Of a stretch of 64,000 bases of DNA, positions 24,367 to 37,056 are shown in pieces. The stretch's first letter is position 1; each line of letters opens with the position of its first letter. The notes below the pieces were generated by a model. It did not search any database. It was not told where the DNA came from and saw nothing but the letters and a program-made list of their open reading frames with translations. A program made the translations under genes and the position numbers. Source of the stretch: Hyaloperonospora brassicae (lineage: Eukaryota; Oomycota; Peronosporomycetes; Peronosporales; Peronosporaceae); the NCBI GenBank assembly GCA_947650285.1, contig CANTFL010000479.1, positions 82,447 to 146,446 on the forward strand, in the 5' to 3' direction.

Positions 24367-27293
24367 CATGCACGAGTTAGTGCATGACTTGGCGTACGCA
24401 GCAGCGATAAGACGATGTGTTTTAATATATATTACGGTACGCGCACACCTACCGAGGAAAAGGCGAACGCACGATGTTCATGACGTCTGGAATACTACTA
24501 ACGCTAAAGAAGTGCCGAGCAGGTGCAAGTGTGTGCCACCTATGCGGGAGTTAGTGAGGTATACGAAGACATCTACGTGTGTTGTGGTAATCTCGTCTCG
24601 CATTGAGACCCAACAGCGGTACATTAGTTTTGCATCAGGTTTGTACACACTGACTCGCCGATTGCGTCACCATGTGAGTAGGTGCTTTGCTCTGGATCGA
24701 GTTCTTTCCAGCCTGTAGCACTTCACAAGCTACAAGCGCTTGCAGCTCTGGGGTAAAGACAATGTGGCGGCTGCGCCCCATTTTGTGAAGCACTTAATCG
24801 TAGGCAGCAGCTTCTGCCGTTGTCACTGCAAACAGCAGAGCAGATTGTTCTTCTTGAGCAACAACTCAATTACTACGAGTTGATGCGCATCACCTGTCGC
24901 GTGTGAGAGTAAAACGACTGCCGCACTCGATACACACGCAAGCAAAGCGTGGCATGTTAGTCTCTTACTGCAACGGTTATCCACGCTACGGCATTGATGC
25001 AACGTAAGTGCCATTGTGCTGATAGCAATGCCTTGCCATGCAGATAATGTCGCATGCCTCGCTTACTTGTCCCTTCCGCAAGAGTTTAATATCGCAACAC
25101 GTCGAGTAACGACTCTTTGTTGGCGTTGCGATATGCTGTCGCAAAGCTGGCATTCTCTTCTGGCAGCACAAAGTCAACTGTCACAGACAGCACGCATTGA
25201 CTTTGCAAATACGCTGCTTGGACGCTACTTGGAGCTAAAAGGCACCACGGCCGCAGATGGCGTTTTATTCGCGGCTTTGGTGAAGAGACGTGACGATGCC
25301 TGCCCATTCATGTGTGCACTTGTAGTGTCGAGCAGAGCAGAATTGAGCAGGTAGATTCAACTTTTATTTTTATACCAAATTGTCCGTAGATGTTGAGGAC
25401 ATTCAAACGAGACCAGAGGTACTTTCGGAACCGCTTACGTCGTAGTTGCTATTGTCAAAACGTACTGATCGGATAGGATCAAGACACAAGTTGCGTCGGA
25501 GATACACAAAGGGGGACCCGCAACTTCACCATGTACATAATGTGCAAGAATGGCACACATGCAGACGATGTATACGATACATCTGTACGAACTGCCGGAC
25601 GTGTCAACGTTGGCTATGCCAGGTGAGGGTACCTTATTCGTGACATTGAACTTTGACACGTGTTTCAAAAGTTACTAAGCTACGAAAGACATCGGTAAAT
25701 TTTGCTGCATTCGGTGCACTTCAGTCATGGGGGTGGGATGCCAGAAACGGGTGTACGACAAGAAATCTTTGCGGAGCATGACAGTTGACGAATGTGTTGG
25801 AAGAACGTGTCTTTCTAGTTGAACAACGATCGAGTCCCAAGCCGCCTTCTACCTTTCTTATTATCCATTTAGGTTGTATGCTTGGTTTGGCAGCGACAGA
25901 AAAGATGGAAAGTGAGAAATCTTACGCTGATACCAGGAAGATGTAAGGACCGGCTGCAGTTCGGATGTGGTCTGGTATGTAGGGCACGCATAACGTTGGT
26001 TCATCAGTTACTATCAAGATCACTTCTTCGGTGATTTCCGTAATCTCAAATAAGAATGTAGAGGCTCTATGGGGCAAGGAAGTACTTATAAGCGCGACAC
26101 CTAATTACGCACAGAGAGCGTGCGTGGGGAAAGCGCAGGTGATCATGTTAAACGTCAATACGTAACGCAGCGACCACAGAACACACATTGAAAGCAAGAA
26201 GAGAGTGTTATCATTTCCATTATCTCCTGGCTAGTTATCAAATTGTCGCTGCAGGAGAAGTTATACACTGCAACTTTTTCTGTCGTTCGACGCGAGCCGA
26301 TCAGTAATGAAAACTTTACACCCAATTCCTTGGTACGTGACCGTATGGCCTGCCTTTTCACACTCGCCCTCTTCGACACTGTCCTTACAATAACATTCGT
26401 TCCTTGCTCTGTCACCATCGGCTCCAATCGATTTGTTACCAACCCATAACTTGGCGCAATACATGCGACCTGGGTGTAGCTAACGCCTTTGTAAATATGT
26501 CCGCAGGAAGTGTCACTGTATCTTGATGTTCGGTTTCATGTTTTACTATATGTATATCAACCAGCAAACTTTATGCGCACATATACTTATTTGCCTTTGC
26601 TGATCCTCTCTCACCGTCAAGATGCTACAAGCTGCTTGATTATCAACGCGCAGCGGCATCGTCTCTATGAGCCTACGTTCCAATTATGGTAGTAGCTCGT
26701 GAATGCCAAACGTTCTCGAGTCATAATCAGCGTAGCTGTGAACTCAGCTACCATGGTCAAAAGTTGTACACCACCTTGCACATCCAGCTAAGATGTCATA
26801 GACCGTTGTTAACAAACTCAGATCTTTTTAATCTTTGTCAGCAGCAATATATGCATCGTTGTATGCAACCACAAGCAAGACTTTTATGCCATTCACTTTT
26901 CCAGCCGTAGCAAGAACTGATGTTTTGTGCCGCATGCCTCAAGAAGAACCCTTGTTCCGCGAGGTGAGACTATAAGCTGGCTATGGTACCTTGCGATTTC
27001 CTCAGTCAGTATATCGTCCCTCATTGTGGGCCGATGGCTTCTTATCGAGACTATGTGTACCGCGATAGCAATATCTAGTCTGGTGAAACGTGAAATGTAA
27101 ACTTTCTACAAGTGAATGAAATCATCTCACTGTCAACACCTTATCGCCCCCAGAAAGCCGTAATTTGTCTAAACTTGATTTGTAAAATCGTTTTAATGGT
27201 GAGTAAAAGGCAAACGTCGACAATGTCCCATTTCGATATTGTTCCTTCAACATTCGCATAATTATGGAAGACGTTTTCATTTTCTTCCTTGTA
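24363..27293. other. Gene-free stretch with one Copia fragment
   Basis: No intact gene. All open frames are under 120 codons and lack motifs, apart from the reverse-transcriptase/RNase H remnant at about 26480-26960 described separately. Confidence 0.5.
26480..26960 (-). pseudogene. Copia-type RT/RNase H remnant
   Basis: The minus strand reads KVNGIKVLLVVAYNDAYIAA, resembling the RT segment around YVDD (here YNDA), followed after shifts by IETMPLRVDNQAACSIL, the RNase H segment typical of Copia elements. Multiple stops and shifts make it non-functional. No LTRs could be paired. Confidence 0.5.
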
Positions 27294-27316
27294 CAGTCTT
27301 CCCTCTGCTAAGTTAT
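27294..27316 (+). repeat. Left terminal inverted repeat of the pogo-like element
   Basis: Exact match to the reverse complement of 29581-29603. It begins CAG as in pogo and Tigger ends. Confidence 0.95.
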
Positions 27317-27568
27317 AGACTTGGTGGAAGGCAAATCTTATAACATAGCAGAGGTTATTCCATAGCAGAGATATGCTGCGGAAAAATTATTAATTTAATT
27401 AATTAAAGAATTAAAAACGCAACAAACCTCCAGGCTTCCAAAACCTGTCTGTCACGTGTCACGTGCCCTTTGACGATTTTGTGATTTTGGTTGCCCCACC
27501 AGTCTCTGGTGATTTTGCTATCTCTGGTTAAGAAGTTCCACCAACTGTACCTTGCTCACTCACAACAG

Positions 27569-29367
27569 ATGTCGCAAATACGTCTTACCAACGAGCAGAA
27601 GCTGCGCATCTGCAAGCACCAGGATGCTAACCCGCGCATCACCCAGACTGCCCTGGCGGCTTGGACAAAGGACGCCTTTGACCTCCAGAAGGCACTTTCC
27701 CAGGCAGCGATCAGCAAAATCATCAAAAAAAGAAGGAGATTGAGGCAATGGACACCACTAACCTCAGCGCTAAGCGTCCTCGGACTGTCCAGCACCCAGC
27801 TGTGGAGGAGGCCGTCGCCTTCTGGGTCTTGCAGTGCCAGCACCGTGGGGTCGCTCTCACTGGAGATCTCATACGGGCCAAGGCTCAGACTTTTGCGGCA
27901 TCAATGGGCGTCTCGGAGGAAAACATCCGCTTTTCGGATGGGTGGCTCTCACAAATTCCAGCAGCGCCACAAACTGCGAGCTGTCCGCATTCATGGCGAG
28001 AGTGGCTCAGCAGATATGGGCGCTCTAGAGGAGGGTCTTCCACACCTCAAGGCCGTGGTTGCTGGTTATACTCCACGTGACGTGTACAACATGGACGAAA
28101 CTGGTAGGTCTGAGAATACAGTACAGTACTGTACTCATTGTACAGTACAGAAGCATCTCAAAGGCTCACTTTCTGTTCAGGGTTGTTCTGCAGTATGACG
28201 CCCGACAGAACGATTGCCCAGCAAGAGGTCGAAGGGTTTAAAAAAGACAAGGTACATTATTGCTCTCATCTTGGTTTCCTGCGTTTCTCTGACACTAACA
28301 ACTATTCTAGACGCGCATCACAGTTGCTCTCACGGCAAACGCTGATGGATCCGACAAACTCCCGCCGTTCTTCATTTGACACGCCAAAAAGCCGCGGTGT
28401 TTTGAGCGCAAGACAGCTGAGCGACTGGGCTTTCTCTACCGCAACAACAAGAAAGCCTGGATGACTGGCATACTCTTCCAGGAATGGCTGGGAGACGTCG
28501 ACAAAAGTATGAAGGTAATTTGGGGCATGCCTTGAACATCATCGTTGTGGTACAGTAAATGAGGTTTGACTAACGCGTTGACCACAGCAAAAGGATAGAA
28601 AAATCCTGCTTCTCATGGACAACGCTCCTTCACACATTGTTGCTGACCTGGAACTCACCAGCATCACGGTCCAGGCTCTTCCTCCTAATACGACTTCAAA
28701 GGTCCAACCCATGGATGCTAGGATCATTGCCGCATTCAAGAGGCACTACCGCCGGCTGCATCTGCAGAATGCCTTGGACCGTGACGAGCGCGGAGAAACC
28801 AACCTTTACAAGGTTGATCAGCTCACGGCCATGCGTTGGTCGCTGGCTGCGTGGAGCGAGATTTCCAGTGCCACAATCGCCAACTGCTTCCGTCATACGG
28901 GACTCATGGACGGTCCGGCTCTGCCGACTGGTGGGGGTGAAAGCGAAGCCGGCACTGTTGGCCAGCAGGCCCAGCAGGAGGCAACAGCTGCTGCAGTAGA
29001 GGAGCAGCGCGTGGAACAGGATCTTGTTTCGGCGCTGGAAAGGCTCCCGCTCCGCAATCCCATGTCGATCGCTTCTCTTTTCAATCCGGCTGAGGAGGAG
29101 GAGACGGCGCATGCGGAGCTGACCGATGCCGAAATCATCAAGCTTGTTGAGGATCCGTATGGGGAGGAGGAAGGTGCTGCTGAGGCGGAGGAGGAGGTGG
29201 AAAAGCATTCGAAGGCTGAAAAGCTTGCCAGCCTTAGTCTATCCATCGCCCTTCTCGACCTTTCTCAGGAGTCCCATCGTATAGCTCACCGCACCCTTCG
29301 CCAAGTCCAAGCTGATCTCCGTAGTGCGAGCACCACTCAGGCCACACTTGATTCCTGGCTGAAGTAG
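27569..29367 (+). pseudogene. Pogo-like DDE transposase, four exons, lightly damaged
   Basis: Exons: 27569-28103, 28181-28251, 28311-28514, 28588-29367; the introns are 77, 59 and 73 bp with GT-AG ends. The N-terminus is a CENP-B/psq-type helix-turn-helix (LTNEQKLRICKHQDANPRIT), then a second DNA-binding region (HPAVEEAVAFWVLQCQHRGV through SDGWL). The DDE catalytic core has all three acidic positions: TANADGSDK, LLLMDNAPSH and KVQPMDA. The C-terminus is acidic. Damage: a one-base deletion in an A-run at about 27730, a shift after SDGWL at about 27950, and a TGA at 28377-28379. The rest of the frame is clean, so inactivation is recent or these are sequence errors. Confidence 0.85.
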
Positions 29368-29580
29368 TTTCCTCTCCTCTTTCCACTCCTTTCTTGCAGT
29401 GAATAACAAAAAAAAGGTTCTGCGTACAATATTTCTGCTCACGGCGGACAAAAATATTCCCTCTGATAAGTTGTATTTGGCCCTCAGGCTATTCCGTATA
29501 ACTCATTCCGTAGTCACCATAGAACGAGGTCGGTGGAGACCGAATCCTATAACTTACCGGAGGTTATTCCGTAGCCGGGG

Positions 29581-29603
29581 ATAACTTAGCAGAGGGAAGA
29601 CTG
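29581..29603 (-). repeat. Right terminal inverted repeat of the pogo-like element
   Basis: Ends ACTG, followed by the TA target duplication. Identical, as reverse complement, to the left end. Confidence 0.95.
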
Positions 29604-29629
29604 TATTGAACACGTATGACCAAACACTT

Positions 29630-30100
29630 TTATGCACATCTGAGATCTTTCAACGATAGCAACATCAGCTCAGCAAAGAAAATATCCACATATATTTGCT
29701 CAATCCCTGCAACCTCAACGTCTTCCGCGCAACCAGCACCATAGGATATGATCACGCGCTTATGAAACATCGACACACTTGTTCGTGTGACGTTTTTTGA
29801 ATGCAATGCCAGCCAACTTCTGGTGTAGCTAAATAATCTACATTCTTGTCCTGTGTTCAATCCAGAATAATGTACCCTACCTCAGTTATAAAGCGATCTC
29901 GCTGTTTTGTATGGCATGATGTTTTGCTCATATCTTCGGCAGCCGCATACCCTACGCCAATCGAACGTACATGTCGAGATTCCATTCTTTCCCTCGTTAA
30001 CATGGAGGCAAAACATTTCCGTGCTTTGCAGGGACCTTCCATGTTCTTGCTAAATCTAAAGCCAGCCTCAAGCTGGACATAGTGCTCACAGCCGCGGAAG
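29630..30100 (-). pseudogene. Copia-type reverse transcriptase fragment
   Basis: Minus-strand frames read WKVPAKHGNV then NLDMYVRLA and GMRLP, matching the Copia RT start (KVPARHGDVPNAYVKA, LDIYLRxPQGM). Further on the frame reads YVDIFFAELMLLSLKDL, like the helix after YVDD (FFAELxxLSIKDLG). Several shifts and stops are present. Confidence 0.55.
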
Positions 30101-30639
30101 TAACTCCATCCTACAAAAGTGGTACATCTTTACTTTCGACAGACTTTGCCTTCAACCGCTCGAAGGCTGTATCTGCGTCGCGCTTCTTTTCAATATCCAT
30201 TACACATATCGAGCTAGGCTATTTTGGAGCTTTGACAGTTTTCCGAGCCCCATTGCCGTCCACTGCTCGCATATGTTTAGAGATTGCATCCATCCACCAC
30301 TATTTGAATACGACGCAAAGCTTCACCAAAGATTGTTTTATCAGATGTTATGACAACATTTTACCTTCTTCTTGAATTCTGTATTGAAATGGGCGCCTTG
30401 CGCATTGGTTCCGTGGCAGCTTTCGATGCATCGTTGCAAAGTGTGCTAGTAGGGGACCTACTATGAATTATTTCTAATGCGTTGTAAGTCCCGTATTCGC
30501 GCACCAGCTTTTTTGTGCTCTTGTAGGATGTAGGAGTAGGTTGAATGTAGTCCACTCCTTGGCCGCTTTTTGATACTCCTCCCTCATGCATACGCCATAT
30601 CTACTTCGATACACGATGTCAACTAGCCAAGCCCGACTA

Positions 30640-31330
30640 TATCGCGCAACTATGTGACGCATGATTTGGCCGAGACCTTAGTTATGGTGTCAGTCTGCAT
30701 ACGCAGTGCGGGCACATACGATGGTGCAAGAAGGTTTTGTGCCTGGCAACCCACGAACGAACTTCATATTGACGTCGACACGTCAAGCTTGACGGCTACA
30801 GCTTTCTCTGGATACTTGTTTGATGGCCGTATGGGCATCCCGGCTCATTGTCATGGGTGGGGTGACTATATATCCAACTTAGGCGCTGAGATGCCTACGT
30901 TCCATGGTCTCCTTGGCGCCAGTCGCCGCTGCCATAAACCCGGCTTCAGCCGTCGACAAAGCGCTCGCGCCATGATATTTGATCTGCCAAGCATATAGCA
31001 TACCATTTACTTACACCATGATCCCGCTGACCTATATATGGTCGACTCTGTCACCGCCATGTCGGCGTAGGAGATGCTTTGAAATCCACGCCGCGTTGTC
31101 GTACTAAGATACGATATATGCGCAGCTTCAAATTCGACAGTACGGAAAATATGTGTTCCCGTGCAAATTGACGAGCCGGCTATTGACCAGCTAAGATCTG
31201 CAATATTTGAAGCACGCTTTTTTATACAAGATACTTCGGTCAAGGCTTCGACTTGGTGTGGTAATGTCGTGCCTGTCGTATTTGCAGATAGGAAAACTTT
31301 GTACGAGTAGATCATGGCACGCACAGAACA
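30640..31330 (-). pseudogene. Copia-type RNase H fragment, separate from the RT fragment
   Basis: The minus strand reads SYADMAV then LSTAEAGFMAAATGAKETME, PMTMSRDAHTAIKQVS and VDVNMKFV. These match the Copia RNase H blocks (SDADW, ALSTAEAEFVAA, DNQAAIKQ, KHVDVRxxF). In coding order it lies before the RT fragment at 29630-30100, the reverse of a Copia element, so the two come from different insertions or a rearrangement. Confidence 0.6.
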
Positions 31331-33024
31331 CCTCCTGCTCGCCGATAACGACGTGGGGCTTTATCAATATGGTGGACCTATTGTGTGTATCGACATAACT
31401 GAAAACACTAGCAGCAAATGATCCACTAGCAGCAAAGTACACTACATCGTCGGGCTATGAGTAACACTCGCAAAATACTGTCTATCGGTGCGACACCGGT
31501 GCTGCAGAATTCGTGAAGAGCGTACGAAAACTGGGAGAGTCCATCTTACGTCCACTTGATCGATGAAACAGCTGTCATTGGACCAAAAGTCCATTCAGGC
31601 GGGCATGACATGTCGAAAATGAAAGCCAAATGGACAGTGACATTCTTTCGCGGTCAAACATACGACGATAATGAAGCAGCATTTGTGCTCCGGCGACACA
31701 CGATGAATGATCAGCCTTACACAAGTAGAAGTAGTTGACACGTATATTACCAAAAAATATAAACTCGTTGTTTCTATCGTTGTCATTGTTACGTCTGCTT
31801 CAGGATCAGCATCGTATATGCTGAAATTGCACGTACTCCGTTAGTTTGCAAAGCATCCATGTATGTCCCACAAAAAGCCTATCATATTGAGTATTGCTGG
31901 TTGACGAGATCACTGTGATCGGTCAATAGCCGCTAGTACATGTCTATGAGCCGATTTTTACACGCTCTTGATCGGGCTAAAAACGTTTGCGCGAGACCGA
32001 AGCTTTTTGAGACGTACATTTATTCAGTGAGAAGTTTTGCAAGTTTAGTACACGCATAACCGTCTGGCCATTGTTTAATCAGAACAAGCTAGGTTGCAGC
32101 CGAGTGCACACAGAGTGGTAATATATACGAAACAATACAGTTTCATACCTCGGTGACCTTTCGATCATTGTATCGATTTTTTGGAGACAGTAATCGTTGT
32201 GGAAAATCTTCATTTGGCAGTTGTTGATGTAACACAAAGACTCACTTTAGTACAAGAGATCTTCGTTCGGCAACGTCGATTCCACGATAAACAATAGTTC
32301 GTATCTCGATTACTGTCTCCAGTAGCGCTTTGATGGCCCCGAATGCTACTATGATGGCGCACGCGTCCGATCGTGCATTTTGTGTGAGAAACATCATGTA
32401 AGAATGGACGAAGCATAGTGTCAGGTAATCGCGGCCAAGAGTGTGCGCGTTTTTTTTCGAAGTGATTTGTCTCGAGGCGTACTCATTCTTACTGTGATAA
32501 TTTCTACTATGACTTTGCGCACCACCTCAACGCCATGTCTTGAATCATCCATCTTTGTTGATGATAATAGTGAGCGACAAGAACACTTGCACCCACTGCG
32601 TCGAGAAAAGCATATGCCGTTTATTTCGAAATTCTTGCCCAAGACAACCGAGACCTCATGTATCGCATTCCGAAACGTCTCGGTTTTTTCAAGCTCTAAC
32701 ACACGCGTGCCGACGGTTGCTTGGCATTCGTATCAGTGAGATCCGAAGAAAACACAATGTCATCAATTTAGATTTTGTACAAGCATCGTTGATGGCAACA
32801 AGATAGCTTGTATCTGTACTATTGCGGCTTTCCCGATGCTTCGTTGTCCATAATGTTCGTATCGTGCCAACAACGTCATTTTTCCGGATTTATTGTGCAG
32901 ACAGCCGGGCCACTTTCAGTCGTATAATCAAATGGAGGAGCACGCTCAAGCTCCTACTCAAAAAGAGGATGTGGATCAAAGAGGATGATAAAGTAAGGCT
33001 CTGTCCTGCTACTCATCTCATTCT

Positions 33025-36000
33025 TCACTTTCCTTCGGCAACTTGTACCTCAACCATCAAAAGAATGCGGCGAATGCTCCGTCTTGACTCCTCGTCAGCT
33101 ACGACTTCATTGTACAAGCTCTCTAGTGCTTCGGCAGAGTTTGGTTCTGTGTTCGCAAGAACGTTACAACATTCCGGATAGAAGCAAAAGTTGCGAAGCG
33201 AAAAGAGCGCAGTGCGACGCGACGCCATGCTGGTCTTGATCATGGCCATTCTGAACAGCTCCCACGGCACTTGGTGAATACAAAGCTCTTTACAGAGCTG
33301 ACTCGAATTTCGAACAAAATTTCCGAGAGCCCCCGCCGCGTTCGATCGCGTTTTGTCTTCACCATCATGTAGATTTTGGACCAATGTGGGGAATGCAGGC
33401 CGAACAAAGTCAGAGATATCATCACTATGGTATGCTGCGTTGCCGATGGCAAAGCATGCAAAGCGCCGGACATGACTATGTGGATCAGAGAGCCTACTAA
33501 TAATTGTGCTCAAAAGTGTTGTACTGGCCGATCCAGCGGAAGGTATGATGAAGTGCTGGCAAAAGGTTGTTGAGTAGCGACACAATCGACCGATACAATT
33601 AAGGCTTTTTTCCCTCACCAACGCTTCTGGGTGCTCAAGCAGGTCGCCAAGTTCCAGTAGTAGATCTTCCATCCCAATGTAGTCGTAGTTGGCGTCTAAG
33701 CTGCGGGCAAGTTGACTGACGATCGATAGTGTATCGATGATCAGTGGTAGCGGGCAGCTAGTCCGCAGCATACCACATTCTATGATGACACGCAAGCCAT
33801 TAGCTTGCACAAATTGTGATCCAAATTGTTTGGAGCGTGTGACTAACTTGGATAGAAAGCTCATCGGCAGTTCAAGTGCAGACATCTCTAACTGCGAATG
33901 TTGAGTCGAAAAAGCAAATCGAAAGATATCGAGAAGTTTTGGTAAGCATCTTGCATTGTACAGAATGTCATGTGTGGTAAAAAGCAGCTCTTTCGACGCG
34001 CTGTGTGCGGACTGGACAACAAAAATCTTGATAGTAGCGCGCACAATCAATTTCACAGCACTTTTTCCTCCTCCAGTAGCGTCCGGCCAAGAGACAAGGT
34101 GCTTAATATGCGTGAGATCGAGCAAATGTACCAAATGTAGCAAAACGTGTTTGTTTACAGCGGCTACCACGTGAGCTACATTGCGTTGCAACTCCAACAC
34201 AATTCGCAATAGTTTAAGAAAACAAATCAATCCCCGAGGCGACAATGAATTGTTGCCGCCATGCGCCATCATGATGCCAAAAGTTTCCCACACACGGCTA
34301 TGCTCAAGCACAGCCAAGTACGTCTTAATTGCATGTGCCTGTGATAAAGCTTGGTGTGCGACTCGCAGAAGAAAAACAACACCAGAATCCATCATTCCTC
34401 GTATTCCGAAATGGTTCTTCGTAAGTGTATGAGTCTCGCTTGCTATTTTGACATCGTCCGCTTGATGTTTGGTAAACAAACAAAACACTGCGTCAGCACA
34501 GCGCTGCGTGATGGCTCCATGTACGACAAGATTCCACAACTCCTGTTCATGAGGTGTCAGTGTATTCACGTTATTAACAATGCCGAACAGTGACTTGCCA
34601 ACATTGTACGTATCGATCATCTCGGCGAAAAATGCGCCCAGCGCACTTAGTAACACAGGGTCACTGGCGTCCAAAAATATTGGGAACAAAACTTGTGCAC
34701 AACACCATATCTGTCGACCTGATACAAATTTATGTCGCATGATGACCATCAACAATTCCGTCGCTAAACGTTGCTCATCACGGCGCAGGCTTCCCGCGCT
34801 CATTCCCTTCAGTAGAAATGACAAGATGTCGCTGTCGCGGTGGTTTGGTATGTCCAGTTTTGTAGGTGTCAGCTTTTGGAATGCAGGTGAAGATGTTTCA
34901 CATGCGTGCCTCAAGATCACCAGGATGCAAACGATATTAGACTGGGTAGCGCCTGCATCTTCAGTGCCATTCCTTTCGCCTGTATCGTCATTTTTGCCTT
35001 CCTTTGTCCGCGCACGAGCGTCAATTTCATCATCGAGTAATGTAAATAAATCGTGCACTCCACAACTATAAAGCTGAGAGCCAACTTCTGCGTGCACTTT
35101 GGTACGAAGCGGATGTGCATCGTCAAATTTTTGTTGGTCAATGATCTCCAGTGAGATACCACCATCATGGACCAGACTCATCATTGGGAAAGGCTGCAAC
35201 GAGTCCCAGCACTTTGCATCGGGCTGAACAAAAGCTGTTATTGCACGGAGCACACTCGGAAGCAGTTTTCGGTCGTTTCTGGCGCGCTCACCATCAGGAG
35301 AACGAGTGACTGATGCATGCAAAATATTGCACAAGGTTTGGATCAACCTTGATAAGCAGACAACCTCAAGCACGGTCGTCAAGTTTCGAGACTGATGAAT
35401 CATAGACCCTAGCCATTTGACAGCTTTCGCATGGAAATTGGCAACGACATCATCCTGCTTAGAAAGTACCAGCACAATGACATCAACATTGCCTTTGCAT
35501 AACTCGTGGTAGTTCAGTTGCCCTGCAACTTCTTTGCCAGCATTGTTGATAATCGTGGTGCACAACATGCAGTATCGCATACATTCGCAAATCACGTATG
35601 TCACCTGCTCGTTGTCGGCAATCATCTCTTCGCTTTTGCTTACAAGGCCGGTCAGAAATCGGCGCAGGTTGTCATTCGATTCAAGTACATATCGTAAATC
35701 GGAATCGCCATAAAGCTTTTTTAGCATCAAAGAGCGGTACTGACAATGGATCATCGATCCAATTCGTGTCAGTACGTTACTTGAAAGTGCGCAAGCAGGG
35801 AACGAAAGTAGAAGACCGAGAGCGTTAGCAAACAAGAGGTCGACGGACTCCATGCGATTTAAGTCTACTTCTCTACTGATCAGGTCCCACATGCCCATGA
35901 AGTTTTCAAGAGCAACTGAGTACACTCCTTTGACACTATTACGATGCAGCGGGGGGTCATATTTGCTGATCTCATTGGCAACAGAGGTTTGGCCAAGCGT

Positions 36001-37056
36001 ATTCTTGACTGGATGAGGTAGTCGCACGAACTGCTCTCGTGTATCTGAGTCACATGTCTTCCGTTCCCCACGTGAGTTTAGGCACTCTTTTCTCGGCTCG
36101 GACTTTGCCTCAGATTCTTCCATAAACGCGTCATGCAGCTCGTTTTCTGCTGAGAAGCGAGGCAGCGAATGTGCTTGTCGCTCAAGCTGAAGCCGTGTCT
36201 CAAGTTGCTTTGGCGTTTCCTGCACAAACGGATGCTCTAGGATCTCTGGCCACTTGAGTCTCTTAGCAGGGTCTTTATTCAGTAGTCCCTTTAAAAAGCT
36301 TTGGAGCTCCACCGACATCGTTGACGGGTAGTCCACTTCATCGCGCACGATCATCTGGATGAGCAAAACAATCCTCTCCGTATAGAATGGAGGTTTTCCC
36401 ACTGCAAGTTCGTACAAAATCACACCCAGTGACCACAAGTCCACTGTATGATTATACGGCTTCTCCTGCAACAGTTCTGGAGCCATGTACAGTGGTGTGC
36501 CTTTGATCGATTTCACCAAACTCGCATCGTTTGTTATAGCACGAGCAAAGCCGAAATCACACAATTTGATCTGCTGCTTGGACCCAATGAGAATGTTTTG
36601 CGGCTTTATATCTCGATGAATGATATTATTCGAGTGAAGCGCGTGCAGGGCTTGCACAAGCTGGATCGCGATCCTGCGAATCTCGCATTCGGACAGACTA
36701 CGCTCGTCTTTTATCACCTGAAACAGCTCACCTTGGGCATATTCCGTCACCATACAGAACTCTTTATCTGTTTCGAATGAGTCCATCATTGCGATAATGT
36801 TGCAATGGTCCGACTGGTGAAGGATGCGAATCTGCATCGTAGCAAAGTTAGCGACTTGTGTTACAGTGAATATCAATAGTCACATTGTTTTTGTAAGCCC
36901 TACTTCTTGTCGTAAATTTTCAAGATCTCGCACGGATTTGCCCTGTTTTGACACGAATTTGAGTGCGACAACGTGCCCCGAGTATTTGCGACGCCCGCGG
37001 TAGACCTTGCCGAAGGAACCTTCTCCGATACGCTCCAAGATGTGGTACTTTTCCAT
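33025..37056 (-). CDS. STK36: FUSED/STK36-type serine/threonine kinase with armadillo-like C-terminus
   Basis: Two exons: 37056-36904 and 36831-33025, joined across a 72-bp GT-AG intron (36832-36903), giving 1319 residues; human STK36 is about the same length. Kinase domain at residues about 4-258: [20 protein letters not shown] (P-loop), VALKF (ATP Lys), HRDIKPQN (catalytic loop), CDFGFARA (metal Asp), [12 protein letters not shown] (activation segment) and [15 protein letters not shown]. The DSFETDKEF segment and RRKYSG are hallmarks of FUSED kinases. The rest is helical repeats with ARM/HEAT character (for example the [20 protein letters not shown] segment near the C-terminus). FUSED orthologues serve Hedgehog signalling or ciliary central-pair assembly in animals and phragmoplast cytokinesis in plants. 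A flagellar or cytokinetic role in a zoosporic oomycete is inferred. Confidence 0.94.

Larger units (their letters stand above)
27294..29603 (+). mobile_element. Full-length pogo/Tigger-like DNA transposon
   Basis: The 23 bases at 27294-27316 (starting CAGTCTTCCCTCTG) are the exact reverse complement of 29581-29603. TA dinucleotides flank both ends (27292-27293 and 29604-29605), the target duplication of Tc1/mariner and pogo elements. Sub-terminal copies of a CTCTGCTAAGTTAT-like motif recur inside both ends. The 2.3-kb interior carries one transposase gene on the plus strand. The perfect ends suggest recent movement. Confidence 0.95.
29606..33024. other. Repeat-derived stretch between the pogo element and the FUSED kinase gene
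   Basis: Contains the two Copia fragments listed separately. The remainder (about 30110-30640 and 31340-33024) shows no motif I recognise; open frames are short and many start at non-ATG codons. Confidence 0.5.

Noticed and set aside
24254..24718. 154-codon ORF through the (TC)n repeat
   Set aside because: The open frame is produced by the Ser/Leu translation of the microsatellite.
27720..27740. Pogo transposase frameshift in the A-run as proof of inactivation
   Set aside because: A one-base loss in a seven-A run could be a sequencing error; the element is called damaged mainly on the TGA and the second shift.
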